From Barnesiella sp. An22 (lineage in GTDB: Bacteria > Bacteroidota > Bacteroidia > Bacteroidales > Barnesiellaceae), in contig NZ_NFJR01000007.1 in assembly GCF_002159975.1 (NCBI RefSeq), forward strand, positions 1-64,000: a stretch of 64,000 nt of DNA, in the 5' to 3' direction. Both the position numbers and the translations under genes were made by a program. Shown here piece after piece: positions 24,960 through 34,673 of this stretch. The notes beneath the pieces were generated by a model, which was given only the letters and a program-made list of their open reading frames with translations, did no database searches and was not told the DNA's origin. The number at the start of each line of letters is the position of its first letter. Within the stretch, counting starts at the first letter, position 1.

Positions 24960-26426
24960 ATGCAATACAAATGTCTATGGCTTGCGGTGGCCCTGTGGCT
25001 CGCCCTGCCTGCCGAGGCAGAGAACCGTAAAACGGTCGATGCCGTATCGGGAGCTACCGAGCACCCGGATACCACAAGAGCGCAACTGAAGGCCGAACTG
25101 AAGGCCGAAATTCTGGAAGAGCTACGCCAAGAGTCGAAAACCTCAAGGGGAACCTCAAACACGACACCTGCCGAGCCCCCGAAACCCCGCCTCACCATAG
25201 GGGGATATGGCGAAGCGGTAGCCTCGCGCAACTTTTTCAGCGACGACTACAAGAAATATCAAGACGCTCATCTGCATAAAGGCGAAAGCCACGGGCGGTT
25301 CGACCTGCCTCATGTCGTCATCTTCCTCGGATATGACTTCGGCCGGGGCTGGAGTATGGGTAGCGAAATCGAGTTTGAACATGGCGGAACCGAAAGCGCC
25401 GTTGAAATCGAAGAGGAGGAAGCCGGCGAATACGAGTCGGAAATCGAACGTGGCGGCGAAGTCGCCCTCGAACAGTTCTGGATTCAAAAAAGTTTCTCGC
25501 CCGCTCTCAACCTGCGCATGGGGCACATCATCGTACCGGTAGGCGCGACCAACATGCACCACATGCCCACCGAGTTCTTCGGAGTCTACCGACCCGAGGG
25601 TGAAAACACGATCCTCCCCTGCACCTGGCACGAGACGGGCATCAGCCTGTGGGGCATGCTGGGGCGGCAGTGGCGCTACGAGGTGATGTTCCTGCCGGGC
25701 CTCGACTCCGACCGCTTCAACAGCAAAGGGTGGATACACGACGGAGCCGGGAGTCCCTATGAGTTCAAGATAGGAAACGCCTATGCCGGCGCTTTCCGCA
25801 TCGACAATTTCTCGGTACCGGGATTGCGCCTGAGCGTGAGCGGATACGGCGGCAACAGCTTTTCCAATACGCTCTACCCGCAGACCAACAGCCGCTACAA
25901 GGGGGTGAAGGGGACGGTACTCGTCGGGGCCTTCGACTTTGCCTATGACGCCCACCACTGGATTGTGCGGGGTAACTTCGACTACGGCCACCTCTCCGAC
26001 GCCGATATGATTACCGCCTTCAACGGCAGCATGCCGGCCTCGTCGGTATCGGCCAAACAGGCCGTCGCCTCCGACGCCATAGCCACCGGCATCGAGGCGG
26101 GCTACAACTTTTTCTCGCTCTCGCCCACCCTGCAGGCCCGGGGACAGAAGTTCTACCTCTTCGGCCGCTACGAATACTACGACTCGATGTTCAAGACCCC
26201 GGCCCGCGTGCAGCACTACAAATGGTGCGGACGCCAACGGCTGGCCGCCGGCATCAACTACTGCCCCCTGAAGTCGATTGTCATCAAGGCCGAGTACAGC
26301 ATCGGGCTGCTCAATGCCAACTCCTACACCTATACCGACTCCAGCGGTGCCACCTGCATCGGCCACTACAACAACGAGCCCGCCGTGTCGATAGGCATCG
26401 CCTACTCGGGGGTATTCACGCGATAA
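24960..26426 (+). CDS. Outer-membrane porin of Bacteroidota (phosphate-porin-like)
   Basis: The 488-residue precursor has a signal peptide cut near PAEAE, then a short coiled-coil-like charged segment (AQLKAELKAEILEELRQE). A beta-barrel with many alternating aromatic strands follows (GYGEAVASRNFFSD at the first strand; barrel ends with Tyr/Gly-rich strands and GIAYSGVFTR). Porins of this kind sit with imelysin and di-haem genes. The acidic patch at about residues 140-165 (EIEEEEAGEYESEIE) may face a pore or bind cations. The start at 24960 is set by the signal peptide and the promoter at 24926. The substrate is unknown; a cation is inferred. Confidence 0.82.
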   Translation: MQYKCLWLAVALWLALPAEAENRKTVDAVSGATEHPDTTRAQLKAELKAEILEELRQESKTSRGTSNTTPAEPPKPRLTIGGYGEAVASRNFFSDDYKKYQDAHLHKGESHGRFDLPHVVIFLGYDFGRGWSMGSEIEFEHGGTESAVEIEEEEAGEYESEIERGGEVALEQFWIQKSFSPALNLRMGHIIVPVGATNMHHMPTEFFGVYRPEGENTILPCTWHETGISLWGMLGRQWRYEVMFLPGLDSDRFNSKGWIHDGAGSPYEFKIGNAYAGAFRIDNFSVPGLRLSVSGYGGNSFSNTLYPQTNSRYKGVKGTVLVGAFDFAYDAHHWIVRGNFDYGHLSDADMITAFNGSMPASSVSAKQAVASDAIATGIEAGYNFFSLSPTLQARGQKFYLFGRYEYYDSMFKTPARVQHYKWCGRQRLAAGINYCPLKSIVIKAEYSIGLLNANSYTYTDSSGATCIGHYNNEPAVSIGIAYSGVFTR

Positions 26427-26465
26427 TCAAACCGTATTGTTTCAATCATAAAACCATTTATTACA

Positions 26466-27689
26466 ATGAAAAGAGTTTTCAGAAATTCGTTACAACTATT
26501 TGCTTTGTCGGCCCTGCTGCTCGGCGGTGTGTCCTGCACGGAAGAAGAGAAAGATTTCTCTTGGGAAGAACAACGCGAAACCGAATTGCAGGCGGCGGCT
26601 ACCGCTTTTGTCGAAAAGACCGTAATCCCCACCTACTCCTCGCTGGCCGATGCCAGCCTCGAACTGGCCGACCTCTGCGCCCAAATCGAAACCTCGGCCC
26701 AAGCCAATGCCTCGACCGACATCGCTGCCTCGGGCTCGTTGAGCGACGCTACAAAAGCCATTGTCGAGCAAGCCTGCTCCAAATGGTACGAGGCTCGCAA
26801 ACAATGGGAGTTGAGCGAGGCATTCCTCTATGGCGCCGCCGGTGACTACAACATCGACCCGCACATCGACTCGTGGCCGCTCAATGCGACCGACCTGCAA
26901 GCATTGCTCGACGACCCGGTGCGCATGGGCATGATGGACGCCGAGTATGCCGCCGGATTGGGCTACGGCCTGCTGGGATTCCATGCGATCGAGTACATGC
27001 TGTTCGACCACCAGATCGACGCCTCTTCGACTACGGGGAAAGCCCGTTCGGGCGCTTTCAACCGCAAAGAAGAGTTGGTCTACCTCACCGCCGTGGCCGG
27101 CGACTTAGCCAACCAGTGCGTGCGTTTGGAAGCCTCGTGGAAAGGCTTTGACAACGTGTCGGCCGAGAAACAGACAATGCTTACCGAGGCCGAACTCGAA
27201 CCCTCCTTCGACTATGGCGAGAGCATGAAAAACGCCGGTAAAGGAGGCAGTAAATACAAGAGCTATCTCGAAGCCGCCCAAGAAATTATTCAAGGCTGCT
27301 CGGACATCGCCGACGAGGTGGGTAACCAAAAAATAGGACGCCCCAACGAAGCAGCCGCCGGAGCTTCGGAAGACCTCAGCTACATCGAATCGCCCTATGC
27401 CAAAAACTCCAAAGTCGATTTCTACGACAATATCGTCAGCATCAAGAACGCCTATCTGGGCATGAACGTGGGCGACCCGTCGGTGAGCAACTACCTGGCC
27501 AGCATCAACCCCACGGCCGACACAGCCGTACGCAATGCCATCGAGGCGGCATTGAACGCCATCGATGCAGCTCCAGCCCCCTTTGTCAACTACGCCGGCT
27601 CGCACAACGAGCTGTGGAAAAAGGCCACGACGGCTTGCAACGACTTGAAAAAGGCTCTCGACGAAGCACAATCGGCCATAGGACAATAA
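26466..27689 (+). CDS. Imelysin-family periplasmic lipoprotein (M75)
   Basis: The 407-residue precursor has a lipobox at Cys24 (LLLGGVSC). It is an imelysin/IrpA-like protein with the GxHxxE signature in LLGFHAIEYMLFD (about residues 178-182), which coordinates a metal-like site in related proteins. Imelysins are iron-regulated and linked to iron uptake, although peptidase activity was claimed early and is doubtful. It lies 39 nt after the porin and 22 nt before the di-haem gene, so all three should be co-expressed. A role in binding or delivering iron is inferred. Confidence 0.9.
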   Translation: MKRVFRNSLQLFALSALLLGGVSCTEEEKDFSWEEQRETELQAAATAFVEKTVIPTYSSLADASLELADLCAQIETSAQANASTDIAASGSLSDATKAIVEQACSKWYEARKQWELSEAFLYGAAGDYNIDPHIDSWPLNATDLQALLDDPVRMGMMDAEYAAGLGYGLLGFHAIEYMLFDHQIDASSTTGKARSGAFNRKEELVYLTAVAGDLANQCVRLEASWKGFDNVSAEKQTMLTEAELEPSFDYGESMKNAGKGGSKYKSYLEAAQEIIQGCSDIADEVGNQKIGRPNEAAAGASEDLSYIESPYAKNSKVDFYDNIVSIKNAYLGMNVGDPSVSNYLASINPTADTAVRNAIEAALNAIDAAPAPFVNYAGSHNELWKKATTACNDLKKALDEAQSAIGQ

Positions 27690-27711
27690 ACAACACATAA
27701 TTTCAAAAGCT

Positions 27712-29334
27712 ATGAAATCTTATCCCTTTTTACTGGCTTTTGCAACGGCGGCGCTGTGCGTCGCCGGTTGCACAGATGACAACCCCGACGACACACCCCG
27801 TCCCGTTACACCGCAGTTGTCGGAAGAGTATTACACGGGCGGCCAGCTGGGTACCGCCTTCAACACCACCTCATCGGCCTTCGAACAACCGTCGGCCGCC
27901 GTCGAGAATGCCGGCATGAGCACCTCGTTCAAGAACGGTGAAGCCCTGTTCGAAAAGATTTTCACCCCGGCCTCCGACGGTTCGGTTCGCGGCGGACTGG
28001 GACCGCTCTATATCCGCACCTCCTGCATGCACTGCCACCCGGGTTACGGCCACGGCAAACGTCAGGAAGGAACCTTCAATGCCACCGAGATAGGCAACGG
28101 ATACCTGCTGGTCATCTATGACGACAACGACAACTACATCGCCTCGCTCACAGGCATGCCGCAACTCTTTGCCGTCGAGCCTTTCAAGGCGCCGATAAAT
28201 CCGGATAAAATCAAGATTACATGGAAAAACCACACCGACAGCTGGAACAACACCTTCCCCGACGGTACCACCTATGAACTGGTCTACCCCGAAGTGGCCA
28301 TTCCCGCCGACGCCTATTATGTAGACCTCATCACCACCGACGGCCGCACGCTGTCGCCCGACCAAGTGAATATCCGGCTCGAATCCACCATCGGTATCTA
28401 CGGGACAGGGCTGCTCGACGCCATCGACGACGACGATTTGAAAGCCGAATATGCCAAACAGGAAAACGACAACTACTTCGAATTGAATCCCAAAATTTTC
28501 CAAAACGGCGAATGGGTGAGCCAATACAGCAACACCAAACCCAGCGATGGCGGTACGGGCGAGAAACACCCTTTCCGCTTCACCTACGCCCTTAGCCGGG
28601 GTCCCTTGCAAGACGCAGCCGGTGCTAACGCTATTTGGAACATCACCAACGTGACCCGCTCGAACCGTCGCTATCACTACATGACAACGGCATACGCCGA
28701 AAAGGCTTCGAAAGATCCCGAGGTACAAGCCCGGTTCTATGACTATTTTCCCGACCGGAAAACCGACGCCGGCGTCGAACAGGACATCTACAACTACCTG
28801 ATGGCGACCGACCTCCCGGTAGAGATGAGCGACGAGTATTACACCGACTTGATGATATGGCACCGTGGATTGGCCGTGCCGGCTGCCCGCAACCTCGACG
28901 ATCCTACCATACAACGGGGCAAACAACTCTTCACCGAAATGGGGTGCAGCTACTGCCATCGCCCCACCTGGACCACCGGCGACGACCATTACAGCGACCC
29001 CAGCGGATTCTTCACCCGGGGTACCGAGCTGCCGCGCTATCCCCACCAGAAGATATGGCCCTACACCGACCTGGTACAACACCGCTTGCACATGGCCAAC
29101 GACATACGCACCGGCTGGTGCCGCACCACGCCCCTGTGGGGTAGAGGCCTGCACCAGAAATGTACCGGTTCGTTCGAGAGCGACAGGCTGCACGATTGCC
29201 GCGCGCGCAATGTGATCGAAGCGATCATGTGGCACGGAGCGCCCGAAAGCGACGCCCGCCAATCGGTCGAGAAATTCCGGACATTGAGCAAAGAAGATCG
29301 TGATGCCGTGGTCAAATTCATCGACGCGATTTAA
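27712..29334 (+). CDS. Di-haem oxidoreductase-family c-type cytochrome lipoprotein
   Basis: The 540-residue precursor has a lipobox Cys20. It carries two CxxCH haem sites, CMHCH (Cys105-His109) and CSYCH (Cys412-His416), in the di-haem oxidoreductase fold (DUF1111/'thiol oxidoreductase'). The C-terminal GRGLHQKCTGSFESDRLHD and VIEAIMWHGAPESDA segments are family-conserved. Its neighbours in other bacteria are imelysins, and a redox role in metal uptake is suspected. It would need haem attachment in the periplasm, which the next gene can provide. The reaction is not known. Confidence 0.9.
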   Translation: MKSYPFLLAFATAALCVAGCTDDNPDDTPRPVTPQLSEEYYTGGQLGTAFNTTSSAFEQPSAAVENAGMSTSFKNGEALFEKIFTPASDGSVRGGLGPLYIRTSCMHCHPGYGHGKRQEGTFNATEIGNGYLLVIYDDNDNYIASLTGMPQLFAVEPFKAPINPDKIKITWKNHTDSWNNTFPDGTTYELVYPEVAIPADAYYVDLITTDGRTLSPDQVNIRLESTIGIYGTGLLDAIDDDDLKAEYAKQENDNYFELNPKIFQNGEWVSQYSNTKPSDGGTGEKHPFRFTYALSRGPLQDAAGANAIWNITNVTRSNRRYHYMTTAYAEKASKDPEVQARFYDYFPDRKTDAGVEQDIYNYLMATDLPVEMSDEYYTDLMIWHRGLAVPAARNLDDPTIQRGKQLFTEMGCSYCHRPTWTTGDDHYSDPSGFFTRGTELPRYPHQKIWPYTDLVQHRLHMANDIRTGWCRTTPLWGRGLHQKCTGSFESDRLHDCRARNVIEAIMWHGAPESDARQSVEKFRTLSKEDRDAVVKFIDAI

Positions 29335-29364
29335 CCGTCTGTGTGCTATAACATCACAAAACCT

Positions 29365-29397
29365 ACGAAATGCCGGCGTACCGCACGTCGGCATTTC
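29365..29397. other. Strong hairpin between the di-haem and ccs genes
   Basis: CGAAATGCCG (29365-29374) and CGGCATTTCG (29388-29397) are perfect arms, with CGT/ACG pairing inside. No T tract follows on the plus strand, so it may be an mRNA processing or attenuation element that sets lower expression of the haem-export gene. Confidence 0.5.
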
Positions 29398-29427
29398 GAG
29401 GTATAAAGAAACCCTATCCCAAGAACG

Positions 29428-31611
29428 ATGAAACTTCTCAAACGTATTACATTCGTCCTGCTGGCCGCCATACTGTGTGTACTCACCGCGGCGACGATCA
29501 TCGAAAAAGAGTTTGGCTCACCATTTGTCTCGCGCCATATCTACCAATCTCCCACATTCGTAGCCCTCTGGTTAACCTTTGCCCTCTCTGCGGCGATCTA
29601 CCTCCTCCGCCGCCGTCGGGCATTGCGACCCGCCTCATGTCTGCTGCACATCGCCCTCCTCATCATTCTATGCGGAGCTTTCGTCACCTACCTGACCGGC
29701 CGGCAAGGCTCCCTGCACCTGCGATTAGGCGACAAACCCACCTCGGTATATCTCGACAACGAGGGGCGGGAAGAACAGTTGCCATTTGCTGTCGCCCTTG
29801 AAGAATTTCATATTGAATACTATCCGGGTACCCGGGCGCCCCTCGACTTCGTGAGTTGCGTAACCCTCATCGACGGTGACCAGACAAGGAGCGAGACGGT
29901 CGCCATGAACCGCATCGCCCGGTATCGGGGCTACCGCTTCTACCAATCGTCCTACGACTCCGACGGAGCCGGCACACGCTTGTCGGTGGCTCACGACCCG
30001 TGGGGTATCGCCATCACCTACACAGGCTATCTATTGCTGTTTTTGGCAATGGCCGCTCATCTCATCGATCGAATGGGAACTTTCCGCCGACTGCTACATA
30101 ATTGCGCCCTGCGGGGAATCGGCCTCGGTACCGTAATCCTGCTTGCCTCCTTATTCCCGGCACAAGCCACCGAAACGGCTCCCCCCACCCTTCCCCGGGA
30201 ACAATCATCACAACTGGGAGAGCTCTGTGTATATTACAACCAACGCATTTGCCCACTCTCCACACTGGCTCGCGACTTCACCACAAAGCTCTATGGAAAA
30301 AGCCGTTACCGTGGACTCACACCTGAGCAAGTTCTGGCGGGCTGGCTGTTCTATTACGACGAATGGAAACAAGAGCCCATGATCAAGATAAAAAGTCACG
30401 AAGCTCGGCGACTGTTGGGAATAGAAGGCCGATATGCCCGACTCACCGACTTCAACCGGGCACTGAGAGACTACACCGGAAATAGCGACAACCGGGGTGT
30501 GAACGAAGCTAACGAAAAATTCAACCTCGTGGCGATGCTTTGTACCGGCTCCATGTTGCAAATTTTCCCCTATCGGTTGAACGACACCCTACACTGGGCT
30601 TCTCAGGTCGATATACTCCCCCGTGAATTGCCTTACGAGCAAGGCGTATTTATCAGACAATCGATGAACTATGTAAACGAACTGGTCGCCAAACGCGACT
30701 ACACCGCACTATCGCAGGTCTTCACCAAAATAAGCCGGTACCAGCAAAAGTGCTGTGGCGAAGATTTCCCTTCGGCGACCCGGCTGCAAGCCGAGCGACT
30801 CTATAACCGCATGAACTATTCGCTGGCTCTGGCCATACTCCTCATCATCACCGGGACGGCAGCCTTTGTCTACATATGCCGTCGTATCACCCGGGGAACC
30901 CCGGGCTCGACTCTTGTGCGACGGCTATTGCCGGCAGGGATTGCTCTCGGTTTTATCTACCTCACAATCATACTGCTCCTGCGAGGCTACATCGCCGAGC
31001 ACTGGCCTCTCTCCAACGGATTCGAAACCATGCAGTTCATGGCATGGTGCGCCTTGGGTATCACGATGCTGTGTTACCGTCGGTTCATACTGATCCTACC
31101 AGCCGGCTACCTCGTCGGCGGGCTGGCCATGATGGTCTCGGTGATGGGCGAATCCAATCCCCAGATTACCCCGCTCATGCCGGTACTCACCTCGCCGTTG
31201 CTCTCAATACATGTTGTCCTCGTCATGGCCGCCTACACCCTGTTGGCCTTCGTCATGTTCAATGGCATAGCCGGCCTCCTACTATACCGGCGACACCCCC
31301 GGCAGTCCGAGCAATTGCAAGTCGTGGGGCGCATACTGCTCTATCCCGCTATATTCGCTTTGGCCGCCGGAATCTTTGTGGGAGCCATTTGGGCCAATAT
31401 CTCGTGGGGCCGCTACTGGGGGTGGGACCCCAAAGAGGTATGGGCGCTTATCACATGGCTCGTCTACGCTTTGGCTCTACACACAGAATCGCTGCCCCTG
31501 TTTAGAAAGCCCCTCTTTTTCCACGGCTTTTGTGTGGCAGCCTTCTGTTGCGTACTCATCACTTATTTCGGAGTTAATTTCCTACTGGGAGGCATGCACA
31601 GCTACGCCTGA
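29428..31611 (+). CDS. ccsA: ResB-CcsA fusion, cytochrome c maturation (system II)
   Basis: The 727-residue membrane protein has N-terminal ResB-like helices and a periplasmic domain (about 1-250), a middle region of about 190 residues, then a CcsA domain of about 8 helices. The CcsA part has the haem-handling WGRYWGWDPKEVWALITW motif near residue 665. Fusion of ResB and CcsA is usual in Bacteroidota and some other groups. It exports haem and joins it to CxxCH cysteines. Here it lies directly after a di-haem cytochrome gene and is probably dedicated to it. No CcsX or DsbD-type reductase is seen beside it. Confidence 0.9.
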   Translation: MKLLKRITFVLLAAILCVLTAATIIEKEFGSPFVSRHIYQSPTFVALWLTFALSAAIYLLRRRRALRPASCLLHIALLIILCGAFVTYLTGRQGSLHLRLGDKPTSVYLDNEGREEQLPFAVALEEFHIEYYPGTRAPLDFVSCVTLIDGDQTRSETVAMNRIARYRGYRFYQSSYDSDGAGTRLSVAHDPWGIAITYTGYLLLFLAMAAHLIDRMGTFRRLLHNCALRGIGLGTVILLASLFPAQATETAPPTLPREQSSQLGELCVYYNQRICPLSTLARDFTTKLYGKSRYRGLTPEQVLAGWLFYYDEWKQEPMIKIKSHEARRLLGIEGRYARLTDFNRALRDYTGNSDNRGVNEANEKFNLVAMLCTGSMLQIFPYRLNDTLHWASQVDILPRELPYEQGVFIRQSMNYVNELVAKRDYTALSQVFTKISRYQQKCCGEDFPSATRLQAERLYNRMNYSLALAILLIITGTAAFVYICRRITRGTPGSTLVRRLLPAGIALGFIYLTIILLLRGYIAEHWPLSNGFETMQFMAWCALGITMLCYRRFILILPAGYLVGGLAMMVSVMGESNPQITPLMPVLTSPLLSIHVVLVMAAYTLLAFVMFNGIAGLLLYRRHPRQSEQLQVVGRILLYPAIFALAAGIFVGAIWANISWGRYWGWDPKEVWALITWLVYALALHTESLPLFRKPLFFHGFCVAAFCCVLITYFGVNFLLGGMHSYA

Positions 31612-31641
31612 CACTCCCCCCCTCTCATACCCCACAAAAAG

Positions 31642-31676
31642 CAACGGCCGAGGAGCAAATCGCTCTTCGGCCGTTG
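31642..31676 (-). terminator. Terminator of the nuo cluster (after nuoN)
   Basis: CAACGGCCGA (31642-31651) and TCGGCCGTTG (31667-31676) are perfect arms with an extra GAGC/GCTC inside. On the minus strand CTTTTTG follows. It also sits after the convergent ccs gene. Confidence 0.8.
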
Positions 31677-31703
31677 TCTGTATGGAATAAGATTTTCGTT
31701 CGA

Positions 31704-33137
31704 TCAGATACCCAGCATGCTGAGGTCGGCAAAGTAACCGTAAACACAGCTGGCAATACCCAGCAGCACGATGCCGGCTACACAAACCACGAGGCTCACA
31801 CGCGATGCGTTGTCGCTGCGGAAGGCAGGAATCACGCACTCGTTCTCGGTGTTGATGAACATGGCCTTTACTACCAGCAGATAGTAGTAGAGCGAGATAA
31901 TCGTATTCAACAAGGCGATGAGCACCAGGATATAGAAGCCCGAGTGAATGGCCGAAGCAAAGATGAAGAACTTGCTGAAGAATCCGGCAAAGGGAGGAAT
32001 ACCGGCCAGCGAGAACATGGCCAGCATCATGATTACACTCAGTTTGGGGTTGGTCTTGTACAAGCCGTTGTAGTCGTCCATGCTCAGCTTGCCGCTGTTA
32101 CGCTCGATCGACGAGATAACACCAAAGGCAGCCAGGTTGGAGAAGATGTATACCAGCACGTAGTAAACCAAAGCCGTCATACCTTGAGCCGAACCCGAGA
32201 TAATACCCAGCATGATGTAACCGGCTTGCGAGATAGACGAGAAGGCCAGGAATCGTTTCAGGTTCTTCTGACGGATGGCAAACAGGTTACCGATGGTAAT
32301 CGTCAGCACAATCAAGGCCCACAGGATGCCCTGCCAGATAGCCGGGTCTAGGAAGAAGACCTTGTAGAGAACCAGCAACAGGGCAAAGGCAGCCGCACCC
32401 TTCGAGATAACCGACAGATAAGAGGTTACCTGCGTGGGAGCACCTTCGTAAACGTCGGCCGTCCACAAGTGGAAGGGAACCAGCGAAAGTTTGAATCCCA
32501 TACCGGCCAGCACGAATACAATCGTGGCGATGAGCAGCGGCGTGCGGTTGGCCGAGATGGCTACGGCAATATCGCCGAAGTAGAGCGAACCCGAAACTCC
32601 GTAGAGGAACGAGAGGCCCAGCAGGAAGAGAGCCGACGAAAAGACAGCTGTAAAGAGGTATTTGGCACCGGCCTCATACGACTCGCTGTCTTTCTTGGTA
32701 ATGGCGATGAGTGCAGCCATAGGCAGCGAAGCGGTCTCGAGCCCGATAAAGAAGAGCAGGAAGTGACCGGCCGAAACCATCAGGTACATACCGAAGAGGG
32801 TTATCAGCAACAATTCGTAGAACTCGCCCCGACGCACTTTCACATCGGGATTCTCGCTCCACGATACCGACTGCAGCAACACGATGAAGGTACCTATATT
32901 GAGCACGGTCTTTACCATCGAGGCCATGGGCGAAGTTTGATACATGCCGCCAAAAGCCGAGGTCGTCTCGACCGGTATGATGTTCCAGATCGTATGCAAG
33001 GCAAACAAGACACACGCTGTAATCGATAATCCTTTGAGGGTTTTCTTCCCGCCAAAGGTGTCTGCGAAAAATATCAGCAAGAATACAATCAGCAGCGATA
33101 TTTCCGAGCGCATAACTAAAAACTGTGAATAATCCAT
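31704..33137 (-). CDS. nuoN: NADH-quinone oxidoreductase subunit N (NuoN)
   Basis: The 477-residue protein is one of the three antiporter-like membrane subunits of complex I (Mrp/NuoN family). It has about 14 helices, the [15 protein letters not shown] segment near residue 145 and the central [21 protein letters not shown] segment whose Lys and His form the proton path. The [17 protein letters not shown] segment of helix 10 is present. It is last in the nuo cluster, directly before a terminator, and 11 nt after nuoM. Confidence 0.96.
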   Translation of the reverse strand: MDYSQFLVMRSEISLLIVFLLIFFADTFGGKKTLKGLSITACVLFALHTIWNIIPVETTSAFGGMYQTSPMASMVKTVLNIGTFIVLLQSVSWSENPDVKVRRGEFYELLLITLFGMYLMVSAGHFLLFFIGLETASLPMAALIAITKKDSESYEAGAKYLFTAVFSSALFLLGLSFLYGVSGSLYFGDIAVAISANRTPLLIATIVFVLAGMGFKLSLVPFHLWTADVYEGAPTQVTSYLSVISKGAAAFALLLVLYKVFFLDPAIWQGILWALIVLTITIGNLFAIRQKNLKRFLAFSSISQAGYIMLGIISGSAQGMTALVYYVLVYIFSNLAAFGVISSIERNSGKLSMDDYNGLYKTNPKLSVIMMLAMFSLAGIPPFAGFFSKFFIFASAIHSGFYILVLIALLNTIISLYYYLLVVKAMFINTENECVIPAFRSDNASRVSLVVCVAGIVLLGIASCVYGYFADLSMLGI

Positions 33138-33148
33138 ATACTATATGA

Positions 33149-34639
33149 TTAAAGAGCTTGAGACAACAAATTAGTAATAGGTTCTACACCTTCACGAATG
33201 AGGTCGGAAATCCAGTGCGGGAAGCTACCGATGGCAACCACACACACGATGAGTGTGATGACCGAGAGGCGTTCCCACCATTCGGCATCCTTCAACTCGC
33301 GATGATGCTCGTTTTGTACGGCACCATAGAGCAGTTTTCCAACCACGCGCAAAATATAAACCGCAGTAATCACAATCGAAGTACAAGCTACGATAGTCAG
33401 TACCCGATGGAACGTATCGGTATGCTCGAACGAGCCGACGAAGATGGTCATCTCGGCCACGAAACCGCTCAAGCCCGGAAGACCCAGCGAAGCCAAACCG
33501 GCAATCACGTAACCTACCGAGAGGAAAGGCATGATTTGCATCAAGCCGCCCATCTCGCGAATGTCACGCGTGTGGGTACGACCGTAAATCATACCGATGA
33601 GGGCAAAGAAGAGGGCCGTCATCAAACCGTGCGAGAGCATCTGCATCACGGCACCGGTCATGGCCGTCGTGTTGAGCATGAGGATGGCAAACAGTACCAG
33701 ACCGCAGTGGCTTACCGAAGAGTAGGCGTTGATGTATTTCAAGTCGGTTTGAACGCAAGCGCTGAAGGCACCGTAAACCACGCTGATACCGGTCAAAATC
33801 AAGAATATCCAAGCCAGTTCGTTAGCAGCCTGAGGCATCAGGTAGATAGCTACGCGGAAGCAGCCGTAACCTCCCAGCTTCATCAGCACACCGGCGTGCA
33901 ACATCGACACGGCCGTAGGCGCCGAAGCGTGACCGTCGGGCGACCAGGTGTGGAACGGGAACATGGCGCCCAGCACACCGAATCCCACGAAAGTCATCGG
34001 GAAGAGGAAGTATTGCCAATTCATGGGGATATTGCCGTGCTCGGCGATTTCTACCACGTTCATCGAGTGGAGACCCGACTGGTAGTAGATACCCAGAATA
34101 CCAATCATCAACAAGGCCGAACCACCCATCAGCATCAGGGTCAGCTTCATGGCCGAATAGTTTTTGCGACCGCTACCCCAAACGCCAATCAACAGGTACA
34201 TGGGGATAAGAGCCACCTCGTAGAACATGAACATCGTGAAGAGGTCGACCGAGATAAAGAATCCGAATACACCGGTCGACAGCAGCATGAACCACAAGAA
34301 GAACTCCTTGGGCAGCGGGTTGATCTTCCACGAAGCGAAGACTCCGGCAAAGACAATAATAGACGAGAGCAGCAACATGGCCACCGATACACCGTCTACG
34401 CCCACGGCATAGTGGATATTGAGCGGCGCATACCACATGCGGCTGTCGGTGAACAACATCGTCGCTGTATTTCCAGCAGCGCGTTCGGCCAGAAACTCAA
34501 CGAGAGTATATACGGACAACGCCAACAATAAGGTTGAACCAATAACCGCTACCGTTCGTATCTGTTTCATATCTCTTGAGATCCAGAGACCCAGCATCAT
34601 CAAGAGAGGGATAAGCACAAATAATGATAGAAAATTCAT
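33149..34639 (-). CDS. nuoM: NADH-quinone oxidoreductase subunit M (NuoM)
   Basis: The 496-residue protein is the second antiporter-like proton-pumping subunit. Conserved features include DLFTMFMFYEVALIPMYLLIG (with the pump Glu in the fifth helix region), the GAMFPFHTWSPDGHASAPTA segment, and KYINAYSSVSHCGLVLFAI. The start at 34639 (MNFLSLFVLIPLLMM) matches relatives; a longer start at 34666 is possible. It lies between nuoL and nuoN with short gaps. Confidence 0.95.
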   Translation of the reverse strand: MNFLSLFVLIPLLMMLGLWISRDMKQIRTVAVIGSTLLLALSVYTLVEFLAERAAGNTATMLFTDSRMWYAPLNIHYAVGVDGVSVAMLLLSSIIVFAGVFASWKINPLPKEFFLWFMLLSTGVFGFFISVDLFTMFMFYEVALIPMYLLIGVWGSGRKNYSAMKLTLMLMGGSALLMIGILGIYYQSGLHSMNVVEIAEHGNIPMNWQYFLFPMTFVGFGVLGAMFPFHTWSPDGHASAPTAVSMLHAGVLMKLGGYGCFRVAIYLMPQAANELAWIFLILTGISVVYGAFSACVQTDLKYINAYSSVSHCGLVLFAILMLNTTAMTGAVMQMLSHGLMTALFFALIGMIYGRTHTRDIREMGGLMQIMPFLSVGYVIAGLASLGLPGLSGFVAEMTIFVGSFEHTDTFHRVLTIVACTSIVITAVYILRVVGKLLYGAVQNEHHRELKDAEWWERLSVITLIVCVVAIGSFPHWISDLIREGVEPITNLLSQAL

Positions 34640-34673
34640 ATGTTTCTTTAATTTTTTATCGTTCAACCATCAG

